NCBI RefSeq assembly: GCF_023343835.1
Contig: NC_064440.1
Location: 34,293,537-34,357,536, forward strand
Length of the DNA stretch: 64,000 bases
From: Lagopus muta
Taxonomy: Eukaryota > Chordata > Aves > Galliformes > Phasianidae
Direction: 5' to 3'
Shown here: in pieces, positions 38,393 through 48,698 of the stretch
Position numbering within the stretch: the first letter of the stretch is position 1
How the letters are laid out: the number at the start of each line of letters is the position of its first letter
Notes under the pieces: generated by a model
What the model saw: only the letters and a program-made list of their open reading frames with translations
The model's database searches: none
What the model was told of the DNA's origin: nothing
Position numbers and translations under genes: made by a program

Positions 38393-40014
38393 AATGCATG
38401 AGGTTAAGCAAACACCAGAACGTTTTTCAAATTAGTCCCAACATTTGTTGCTTGCTTTTCCCCATTTAATCCCCACAATTATACACATGGATTTGCGTTT
38501 TTGCCATGCTAGTAGACTCAAACTCTGGGCTGTAATTGAAAGCAGAGCCTTGCTCACAGGACAAACGATGCAGTGAGGTAACCACATCTAACCGAGCCAT
38601 AGCTCCACAGAGCCAAAATACGAGGAGCTGATAGCAACCTGCCACATTGCACACGGCAGCAAGGAGACAGGATGGCCTCAGCCTGCCTTCCCATCCCCGT
38701 AAAGCAGCACCCAACATGCATCTTCACCAGCCCTATGGCCTCCATCTTGTGACAGATGGAGATGCCCTCTCTGGGGAAAAACCATCTTTAAGCTTCCTTA
38801 ATCCTCATCCAGTTCATCCCAAGGTCCCACAAACAGCTCTGCACAGCACAGCCGTGGACCAGAAACGTTCCAGAAACAGCAGCAGGCAGTAAGACCCAGC
38901 TATCAAAACAAGCATCCCTGCAACCATCAGCACAGCTCTGTTCCACCGATGCTGAGAGGAGCTTCCAGCACATATCTCCCTCAGTCTGGGCTCTGCCATT
39001 ACCACCAATGCATCACAGCTGTATTCCAATGCTGTAAATGGCACCAGCTCAAATCTCCCTGTGAAGGAGACCCAGCTTCCCAATTCGGCGCCTGGAGCAC
39101 AAATGAAGAGCAGCCACCAGCTACTGACTGCAGACTAAACAAAGGTTTTCCTGCTGCCCACAGTCTGGATCCCTAATTGGAGAGTTACACAGCATGAAAT
39201 CTGTTATTCCCATTTCTCTCATATCCCTCGTCGCCTCAACCAGCGCTGATTTGGGGGGCTACAGCAAGCCTTGATGGTACGAAGGAATAAAGGCAACATC
39301 TCATTAGCAGCATCCTAAGGTTTTAAAACCCCCTTGCCTCTTGTTGGCCTTCTAGCTTCCTACGCTGCCTGTAACCACACACAAAGTGCTGGTAGGTGTG
39401 CCCAAGAAATAAACAGCAGACAGTACGAACAGGAAGCAAGGGAAAAAAAAAAAGCAATTAGAGCAAACCACTTCAGAAAGGCTTCCGTTTTGCTCAGAAT
39501 CTCTTGAAAGAGAATTTGCCAGCCACGGATGTTCATCCTCCACCTTTTACCCGATTCAGAAAACTGTAGTCCGATTTTCTTGTGTTTTCTTGGTCAAAAA
39601 AGGGTTTCTGGAAGCCAGAGTCTAAAAGCACAACACTTATAGGAAATATAAATGCTTCCTTAGAACCGTACTGGAATTCTTTGTAAGAATACCTAGCAGC
39701 TTTCACTGCCTCCAGAGAGCAATTGATAGATTTTAGGGGAAAATGAATACATCAGGGGCCACAGCGTAACACGGAAGGGGAAATTCAAAATAAAGCTCAC
39801 AAAGACCTGAGGAGCACACCTACCATACCTGGGGCAAGCATCTCCCATCTGCTGTAATTACAGAGAACAGTTATTAAGCACCCCTCTCTCTACAAGCAAG
39901 GAAAATTGATGCATTTTCCATGGTTCGTACAGCTCTTTTAGCACCGAAATGCTACCACATGAGATGAAGAAGGAATCAGTGTTAGCATCTCACTGTCACA
40001 GCATGATAAACATG

Positions 40015-40078
40015 CAGTCATTTGGGTTGGAGGGGACCTTTGGAAACCATCTGGTCTCATCCCCTGCCCATAGCAGCA
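40015..40078 (-). mobile_element. Possible CR1 LINE fragment
   Basis: GGGTTGGAGGGGACCTTTGG and the following CATCTGGTCTCATCCCCTGC resemble the reverse complement of a CR1 3' end. Only about 60 bp is recognisable. Confidence 0.55.
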
Positions 40079-42999
40079 GTAAATAAGTAGCAGCGTGCTT
40101 CCTTTGCTTGCACAGCACAGTGCATGAGGAGCAAAGAAGCATGCAAGTGACCTCAGCATAAGGGCAACCCTTCCTGCTCTGAAAAGCATTGCAGAAAATG
40201 GTCTCTTCTCTGAGAAGATGCTGCTGAACCACCTTCTTGACCTTCTTAAGTCCTCAATGTCTTGCTCCAAAGCCTGGTGAGGCCTTCTTTTCCACATAGC
40301 ACGTGACACAATGCAAAAAGCAATACCTCACTAGCAATGGGCACACACTAAGGAAAGATGTTGACACTGAATCTCATGCTTGGGCCCATAAAATCCAATA
40401 TAAAAGCATGTAGTCCCACCCAGCAACCTACAGTGCTGCAGGAAGCAACTCAGCACTCCAGCTCATCACAACCCCACCACTCTGCCACAGGAACTGTCAA
40501 GCCCTAATGACATTTTGAATTATACTGATGTAACACTACAAAGCAACGGAAAACATAGCAATGATGGCAGGGTAACAATGTCCCAGGCTACAGCAAGAAA
40601 GAACAAGCCCAAATGCAGCAGCCATGGGCACAGAAGCAAAGGAAAGAACTTACTTACCCACAGAAGGCCTCAGGTAGACAGGAATCTCCAGCAAGAGATG
40701 CCCTCACCTCCACTGCCATCCCTTAAATGAGGTCTGGGAAGGGGTGGATCCTGGCTCCAGCCCTTCCAATCACTCAGGTACACTGCATACACCTCTGCTC
40801 CTCTGGGTTGGCCCTGCCTTCCCACCAGGTGCTCAATCACTGCTTCAAGCCATGACTTAGCATCTCCACTACAACCCATATGGCTATAGGACAGCTTTCA
40901 CAGCAATTCCATCTCATGCTGGAAGCATCTGTAGGGATGCAGATCCAAGTTCCACGCAGAAAGCACACAGGTTTCTTCATCAACAGTGCAAACTGCAGTT
41001 CAAGTGCAAACACAAGCTCAAGTAAATGGGATGAAGCTCCTGTGTGAGAGGAGGCTCAAGGAAATACAGCTCTAGGACATGTTTTAAAGAGGTTCTCCCT
41101 GAACAGCAGGCTTGAGTCCTACCTAGAGAAACGTTCCAGTAAACATAAGGCACATAAACCTTCTCCACCTGCACACACAGTTGTCTGTCAAAAGGAGAGT
41201 GTCTATGGTACCCACAGTCTAACATTCACCCCTCCCTTACAAGGACTGGTAGCACTCAAATCTATGCTGTGCCTTTCCCCTGACTGCGATAGTTAGGAGC
41301 TGTTTTCTCTCTGGCTTTTTTTATTTCATCTCATCATACTGAGAGCAGGAACAGGCCTGGAAATAAAACCACAGCCACCAGTTTCATTCATAAATCCGGC
41401 TCCCTCTCTTGCACTGCAAAAGGGAGCTGTTGTGGTTATTTCTCACAATTTACCACCTTGTAGCCAGAAAGCATTGTTTTTTATTGCTATTGTGGGAACA
41501 AGAGCAGGGAAAAAATAATCTTGAGCTTCCCTTCCCCTCCCCGCTCCAAATCAAATATAATGGGGGGAAAAAAAATCGGGCGGATGTCAGATTCTCAAAG
41601 GTTTGTGGTTTTTTTTGAGCCATCTACCGGAGCTCAGCCTGGTGCTGCAGGTTTCTGAGCCTGAATTTTATCAATGGGTTGTGCTGGGTGCGTTTTAAAG
41701 GACAGCAGGTGTTAGAACAATGAATCCAGGCTGCTTTTACATCTGGGCTACAAAAGCCATCCCAGTGTTTACAAGAAACAGGATAATCAAGAAAACATCC
41801 TGTCGAGGCACCTAAAAACTACAGCCTCTTGTTATTCATTTTTCTCTCACAGTGTACAGCTTTATTAATAGCACAAGGGGGGGGGGAAAAAAGTTTCACA
41901 CTCATTTCCATGCAGAAGTGACGCACAGGCAATGCAAAAGGGACTGGGCACCATGCACTGGGTTTGCATTGTTCCTTCCTCCTAGGTAGGATATTAACCC
42001 TTGAGCTCTTACCGTGACTAATGAATTAGCTGGGCATAAGTTGTTTTTGCTTCATGCACACAGCCTATCAAGTTGAAGCTCTCTTGCTCTCTGGGACACT
42101 CCAGCTGGATATTCAGTTGACACGTACCGACTGTAACATCCCTAGAGCCTAAACACAAGGAGATGGGCAATTATGGGGGAGGGATCATGGAAACTGCTCA
42201 CCCATCTTAGCCTTCGGCACTTGTGTTTGGATCTTTATGGCCAGCAGAGTGATGGAGGCTCTTCTTCTTGGAACGGACAGAGAATGAGCCTCCTGGAGGA
42301 ATCTCCTTCCCTCCGTAGGTGACACTGGATGTCCAGCCTTTGGTGTCCGAAATTGGAATGCACAAGGCATTGTTGAGGATGGGGAGCAATGACTTTGGAA
42401 GCTCCAAGGCATTTCCCCATTCCATCCCCTTACAGCTTCCTCACTCCCTGCTTCTGGAAGCCTTCAAACCATGCTAGCCAGAACTCCCCCACAGAAACCC
42501 AAAGAGGGCTTCAGTCTCCCAAGGAGTCTGACTTCCTTACTTTTGTGATGAATCAAAGAGGATTAACTCAACAGGTGCTTTTCTGGAGAGTGGGAGGGAA
42601 AACAAAACAAAACACAATGAAACAACAGCCTACCTGCACAAACAACAGATGAACTCCTCTTCTGGGTGAGGAACTGCTAAAGCAGATGGCTTACAGCACC
42701 TTCCCCTTTAGACCCACCTCACTTTCAGTTGCTGGCTTCAGAGACATCAAGTCCCAGAGGCCAAACACTTCCCTTCAATCTGATGGTGTGTCTGGAAGGG
42801 GATCTCATTGATCCAGATGTGACCCCTGTAAGGTTGAGCTGTCTTCTCTATCCTGGTCATCCCACGAGACACTATCTCTACCACGAAGGTGCATTAGTCA
42901 TATACACAACATCTTGCCCTAGATGAGCCATTTTCCAGCAGTCTCTATATCTCCATCTCCATAAGACAGCTGAAGCCAAGGCTGCTGCCCCATAAATTC

Positions 43000-43130
43000 A
43001 CGTTAATGGCTCGTTGCAAATATATATAATTACTTAATTACCTCAACTGGGTAAAACAGCTATTTTTTCCACGACTCATCAAAGCAGCACACTGATGAAG
43101 TGACCGCTGAATTGACCTACGTCTTTGACC
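43000..43130. promoter_or_regulatory. Candidate regulatory AT-rich element
   Basis: A cluster of TAAT/ATTA cores (GTTAATGG, AATTACTTAATTACC) is followed by two nuclear-receptor half-sites, TGACCT (43113-43118) and TGACCC (43126-43131), in the same orientation. It is non-repetitive and non-coding. Function is inferred from motif density only. Confidence 0.28.
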
Positions 43131-43509
43131 CTTTTCTGCCTCTTTTCATGGAAAGCAAGCAGCCTCTCACTGTTCTGAGCTCTCTCCAACCCAGGGCTCT
43201 CCAGAAGGCCAGCCACACCACATCTGCTGCCTGTGTTAGGCAGCATGAGACACACTGACTCGGCTCAACTACAATCCCACAGACAATAAATGCAGTTGAA
43301 AGGAATGGATAACAGCTTGAGCAAGTGAAAGGAACACAATGTGCAGAAGTATCTAGTGCTGGAAGTCAAACTTTCTGCCATTTTTCCCCATCAGAATCAT
43401 GAGTTTGTTTTTGGCTCTGGAAAATATTTCAGAATTTGGGCTTGGCCTTTTCTCCCTTGGTGGCAAAAGCAATGAGGCAATGCATGCTAGAATTTGAAGG
43501 AGGGAAATA

Positions 43510-43578
43510 AAGCTGAAGATGGGGGGTTGGAGCTTGATGATCGTTGAGGCCCCTTCCAACCCCACCCATTCTATGAGC
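43510..43578 (+). mobile_element. CR1 LINE 3' fragment
   Basis: A plus-strand CR1 terminus with TTGGAGCTTGATGATCGTTG and CCCCTTCCAACCCCACCC, ending ATTCTATGAG. It is about 70 bp and 5'-truncated. Confidence 0.75.
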
Positions 43579-44136
43579 CTAAGCAAAATAGAAACTGAAA
43601 CGACCACAGGCAGCTCAAAGATGGGAGCAGCCTGGGGCCTCACCTAGCATGAGAAACAGGGATCTCTTTCCTGAAGCCTCCAAACTATCCCCACAACTGC
43701 AGCCACCAGAAAATACCAACTCTCTGCTGCTTTCTCTGCATGAGCCTTTTGACCAAGGATGGGATGAGGCAGCTTGAGTCCAACATCACTGGAACAGCTT
43801 CAAAAACTGCCAAAACATCCTACCCATAAGGTCTCTGAAGAGCTCACGGCATTTTCCCTGCAAACCACCCACATTTGGGCTTTCAGCTGGAAAAACGTCA
43901 CTGAGACAGCTGTTAAAAATTACACTTATGTAATTCACAGGGACTAAGAGACGTGTACAAACTGTCGTTGCCTCCTAAATCCCATTTCAGCTCTTCTGAA
44001 GCCCTCTACGTGAAGCAAAGCTTTCCTTTCTATAGCAGCACACAGACCTATCACCATTTTGCCTCTCCATAAATTTTGGTCAGAGGCCACCCCGAGAAAC
44101 AAGTCATGGATACTCACCATGATTATTTCTGAAATG

Positions 44137-44318
44137 CAGCCTGGCCTTGAATGCCTGCAGGGATGGGGCATCCACAGCTTCCTTGGGCAACCTGTTCCAG
44201 TGCATCACCACCCTCTGGCTGAAAACCTTCCTCCTAATATCCAACCTAAACCTCCCCTGTCTCAGTTTAAAACCATTCCCCCTATTACTATCCACCCTTG
44301 TACCCTATATCTTGAAAG
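44137..44318 (-). mobile_element. CR1 LINE fragment
   Basis: The reverse-complement CR1 body is recognised from the GGGGCATCCACAGCTTCC region, TGGGCAACCTGTTCCAG and CCTAAACCTCCCCTGTCTC. Short frames on both strands here are remnants or chance. Confidence 0.88.
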
Positions 44319-47300
44319 AACCAAAGTGGGCCTGTCCAGAAGTACCATGTCACATTTGACAATGAATACATCTTCACATTACGAGACCAAAAGAAATGCT
44401 ACTTTTTTCCAGCATTTGTTTTCCAGAAAAGAATAGAAGTGGCCTTTAGCCTCCTAAGTGATTAAAGCTTGACAGAGTTTGCATTAATTTATTCAAAATT
44501 TGTGAGCTGAAGCCAAACTTTAAAGCCAGCTAGTTTCCTAAAACCTCTGCTAACAAATTACTTGGATAATCACCAGGAGCCCGAGTCCAACCCCTTTTTC
44601 TGCTTCTTTCTCACCAAAAAACATCTGGTGCACGTTACTTGTTGGTCTGTATTGATGGCAAGATTTACTCTAGTAGACAACCTGAAGAACAACGTCATTG
44701 ATAATTAAAAGGCTGAATGCTGAGGAACAGTTGTCAATACAGAATAAAAATCAATACACTACCAGATGTTTCCTAATGCTAAGAGGGCTGGCACTATTGG
44801 AACTGGCTCTTTTGAAAGCTTTAATTTTACTGAACAACATCATTCCACGAGGGATGATTTGGGATTTTACTTTTTAACAAAGAGAGAAGTGGAGTGTGGC
44901 ATGGCATTTAATATCTGGCTGAGATTTAAAACGCACTCTCCTTATGAAGTATGACATTTTATACCTGAAACCACAGGAACATTTCCCACATTTAAGTGGT
45001 AGAGGAAAATTCTTCAAATTAGAATTGAACTTTATACCTTCTAATTCTGCTCCAGTCCTCCTCCTCCACGCGCCGTGCTCGGGCCTGATGAACATGCTGG
45101 TGCTATATCAAAGTCTAATAGACTTGACTACTGACAAAACCCCTTCACTTAGCCTTGAAGTAAGCAGCAAACCTCCTGTAGATGGTGGTTAATGCTAGCT
45201 GGCAAACAGCTCAGAGGCTCATCACACAACTAAATGAACTGGCCAGCACAGCCTTAGTGGCAGTGTCATTCCTCCTAGATTTCAGAGCACGCGTTGCTGC
45301 GAGCTGGAAGTCAGTCCTGAAGTAGTAACACAGGTGTAGCCTCCACGGTGCAGGGGAATGATGTCCAGAGCCCCTTTACACACACAATCAGAGCCAAAAG
45401 GGAAACCAAACCTCTGCCTGCACAGAAGCCTAGACCAACGGTTCCCCAGGCTTGACCCTAGGAGATCCTACTTCCCATTTTGCAGGCTCACAGCTGCACC
45501 ATGCAGCTGAATGATAGCCAGGTCCACATTTGGGGACAATCCCCACCAGACACACAGCCCTGCTGCGTGTGCACTCACAGCCACCACCTCTTGCAAAAGG
45601 GGCCCTGTGTTGAGCCCTCTGGGATTGGGAAGGCATCGGTGTTTATTGCAGGACTCCAGGGGAAGGTGGCTGAGGCATTCAGCAACATGCATCCTCCCAG
45701 CACTCCTTCACAGCCCCAGCCTCACCCAGGCCCCTTCCACCACCCTTCACGTTGCTGAGAAATGCCCTTTTGACCATATCCCACTGTGCTGCACGCTCCC
45801 TGGGGCAACAGCGTGCACAAAAGCACTCCTCCCTCAGCACTGCACCTCGAGGCACAATCCAGAGCTCTGGAAACGCTTTGAAATAGGAGTTGCAAAGGCA
45901 TAACATTTTTTCTATTATGTTCCTCGCTTCACGTTAAGCCCCTACTCAATAAGAGACAGGTGTACTAAGCTCTTTGCCAGGGACCTGAATTTAGAGGAAC
46001 AAGGCCCTCAGTTTTTAAGTTACCCTCCCGTAAGCTCACTAGTCGCCTATTAAGCTTGTAATAAAAGGGTTTTTTTTAAAAGAAAAAATGATGGCACCTA
46101 GTTTCCAAGGCAGCAGAATTTTTAAACCTGCATTTGCAAGAGCCTAAGGAATTACTGATGCCAAAAGGAATGCGCCGTAGAAAAACCATCACCTATTCCT
46201 GCTGGGTAGATTAAATAACACGGCATTATTTTTTAATGCGGCGTGATGGGGACAAGCGAGTCTCTATCAACGCTGCGTGAAAGTACACAGTGCATGGAAT
46301 AACAGCTACAAATCCCTTTAATCTCTGGTAGGAACCAGAGGTATCAGCCAGCTGCCTGGAGGAATTGCTGGAGATGCGTGATCCCAAACTGGAAAGACTG
46401 AGACACTTCACAGCATCGACAGATTGTCAACGGTCAGCTGGACTTCAGTGGCGGCTCGCTACGTGCCTAGATCTTTCCTGCAGAAATGGATCAGAGAGGA
46501 GGACCTGCCCTGCCACAGAAGGCTCTCAGCTCACACGACATGAAGGAAGCTCGGAAAGAGGCATAAAACATGAAAGCAGGCTGCGGCAGCTCCAGGTGAA
46601 GAGACAAGATGGGAGATGAAGGCAGGAAAAGGAGAAGAAAGCTTGGAGAAGGGGATGGGGAGCAGCTGAAACAGCCCCAGGTGGAGATGCAGCCACAGCA
46701 GAAGATACACCTCAGGGCAACCATTTGAGGAAAGCACTGTCAGAACAGCCCAGGCAAACCTGCGCCATTTCACTTCAAATCTTCACATGAAAGCTCAAGG
46801 ATTCAACAGGAAATCTACAGCGAAACAGAATATCTCACACTCCTCAGTCCCTCTCATCATAGATGTGTATTTTCTTACCTTAAATTGATTATTTACTCTC
46901 AGCTGAACGCTACTCTCATTCTAGCTAAAAAGCTGAAAGCTTCACACCTTTTAATCTCATGCACATGCAATGGGTTGCACGGCTATTAATTTAAGAAGCT
47001 ACCTTTGAGCAACACATTGCAGAGTGGAAGAACTCAAGCAATTTCCTATTAGGAGTCTAGTTCTTGAATTTACTTATTGAATCATGAGCGCTTTTCACTT
47101 TCTCTTGGAGACCTGGGAACCAAGCAAATGAATGGAAGGTATTTTGAGGCCGATGGGAAAAGGTATATTGCTTAGGGGTTATGGCTAAATCACTCCTTAA
47201 AACCACATGCACTTATGGAAACAGTACTGTAGGGACTCTGCGGGTAAAACCCTTGGCTGAAAAAAATAGTTCAGCAAAAAAGTGCCGTCCAAATGCCCGT

Positions 47301-48204
47301 GTTAATGGCAATGAAAACATAAGGTTCCCATGCAGACCAGTTACCTTGATAAAGGCGTTCAATGAGAGCGGAACTCTCTCAAAGTCTTTGCTGTGGAGGA
47401 CTTCCAACCTGCAAGTGGGTAAGAATCAAAGACAGTGAAAGGAAGCCGACAGATTTCTGATGGAAATCACACCAGCTTTCATATGAATGCTGCTAATTAC
47501 AAACTGATTTTACAGAACCCCTGGCAAAAAAAAAAAAAAGACAAAAAGAAAGAAACAGGAACCAAAACACCAAACCCATCAGATAGGCACAGCCATCACA
47601 CTGCCTGAAAACCAATACATCTTAGAGGCTTTTTATTATGATCTCGGTTCTTCAAGGCTTACATTTTCAAGCTTTTCTCCAAAACCAGAGGAGCTAGGAG
47701 CTCTGTTTCAAAAAACCCTATAGCCAAGATTGTCACCTACTTATAGGAGCAAGGGCTTCCAGAGGAAAGAACAAAAAAAAGCAACAACAAAAGAAGTAAA
47801 GGAACACAGGCATGCAGAGATTTATGGCCAAAAATGCGCTCGCTGCCAAACGCTCGTTGTCCCAAGCTTCTTTCTTTTTTCATTCCCTACCCGCTCTGCG
47901 GAGGAGTGCATTTTTCCCCCAGAATGATGTGCTGTAATCCTCCCTTCCTAGCTTTTATTTTTCCCCCTTTTGAAGGAGGCAGCCTTTAATGTTCTGTAAT
48001 GGATGCTCCTCGTTCTGTATACATGCAATAAATTAAAACAGAATTAATTTTTTTTTCCAAAGGCTCCAGCTTCACCACCGTGCGAGCAGCTTGAGCCATT
48101 GTTTGCAAGGAAATGAAACATATGTGCAGCCCTCACCACCAGCTTCTTACATCACCAGGGCTCCCAAATGATGGCTGCGATGGTACAGCATTGCAACGTG
48201 CCAC

Positions 48205-48310
48205 CGAATCGTGGAATTGCTGAGACTGGAAGGGCCCTTAAAGGTTATCTGCGATGAGCAGGGACACCTACAGCTCCATTAGGTGCCATCAGAGCCATGT
48301 CCACCCACTG
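48205..48310 (-). mobile_element. CR1 LINE 3' fragment near the IQCA1 promoter
   Basis: Reverse-complement CR1 end with GAATCGTGGAATTGCTGAG and AGCAGGGACACCTACAGC. It lies about 300 bp upstream of the IQCA1 promoter block. Confidence 0.75.
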
Positions 48311-48471
48311 GGAGATCAGCACTAGGTGTGTGTGCTGGGTGACTGGGAGGAAAAGCAAACATACCAAACTTCCTCACAGCCCTCTGCCCGCAGACGTGCA
48401 AAGGTGAAACTGAAGGGGATATGAATGCAGCTGCTGAGCTTTTTGTTTGGGGGAAAAGAGAGCAAATGAGG

Positions 48472-48550
48472 AGAGAAGGAAAACAGCAGAAAGAGAAGGA
48501 AAACAGCAGAAAAAAGAGAAGAGAGAAGAAAGGAAAGGGAGGAGAGAGAG
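48472..48550 (+). repeat. Purine tract with a 20-bp tandem duplication upstream of IQCA1
   Basis: A perfect 20-bp unit occurs twice head to tail at 48472-48491 and 48492-48511. It is followed by purines uninterrupted by any pyrimidine over 48508-48550. The tract ends about 60 bp before the X-box. Long minus-strand Ser/Phe/Leu-rich frames over it (48279-48743) are artefacts of this composition. Confidence 0.85.
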
Positions 48551-48609
48551 TTTGAGAACGGCCCCGTCTCCAGGGCACCCCACGCCTCGGCCAGGCCGCG
48601 TCCCGCCCC

Positions 48610-48623
48610 GTCTCCATGGCAAC
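48610..48623 (+). promoter_or_regulatory. RFX X-box in IQCA1 promoter
   Basis: The 14-mer GTCTCCATGGCAAC differs from the palindromic X-box GTTGCCATGGCAAC at two positions, and its right half is perfect. It sits 65 bp upstream of the IQCA1 ATG, next to a GC box. RFX factors with FOXJ1 drive motile-cilium genes through such sites, and IQCA1 encodes an axonemal protein. A weaker copy, GTCTCCAGGGCACC, lies at 48566-48579. Confidence 0.65.
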
Positions 48624-48687
48624 GGCGCGGCCGCGGCGGAGCAGCGCAGCACCGCATCCACAGCCCTGAGCCCTGGGAGCGGCCGGC

Positions 48688-48698
48688 ATGTCGCAGGC
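48688..48698 (+). CDS. IQCA1: IQCA1 coding exon 1 (start codon; 11 coding nt)
   Basis: ATG TCG CAG GC followed by a donor GTGAGT (GT at 48699-48700). The exon contributes only MSQ and two bases of the fourth codon. The ATG has G at -3. An upstream ATG inside the X-box (48616) opens a short frame ending in TGA at 48667-48669, so it does not extend the protein. The choice of start is supported because exon 2 completes the split codon and stays open in the conserved frame. Confidence 0.75.

Larger units (their letters stand above)
28774..48204. other. Intergenic interval between ACKR3 and IQCA1, right part
   Basis: No coding exon is supported. The interval contains CR1 fragments, listed separately, and AT-rich islands at 30810-30880, 36695-36830, 43000-43130 and 46050-46262. 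A 200-codon ATG frame at 32906-33508 has no recognisable domain or splice context. Confidence 0.6.
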
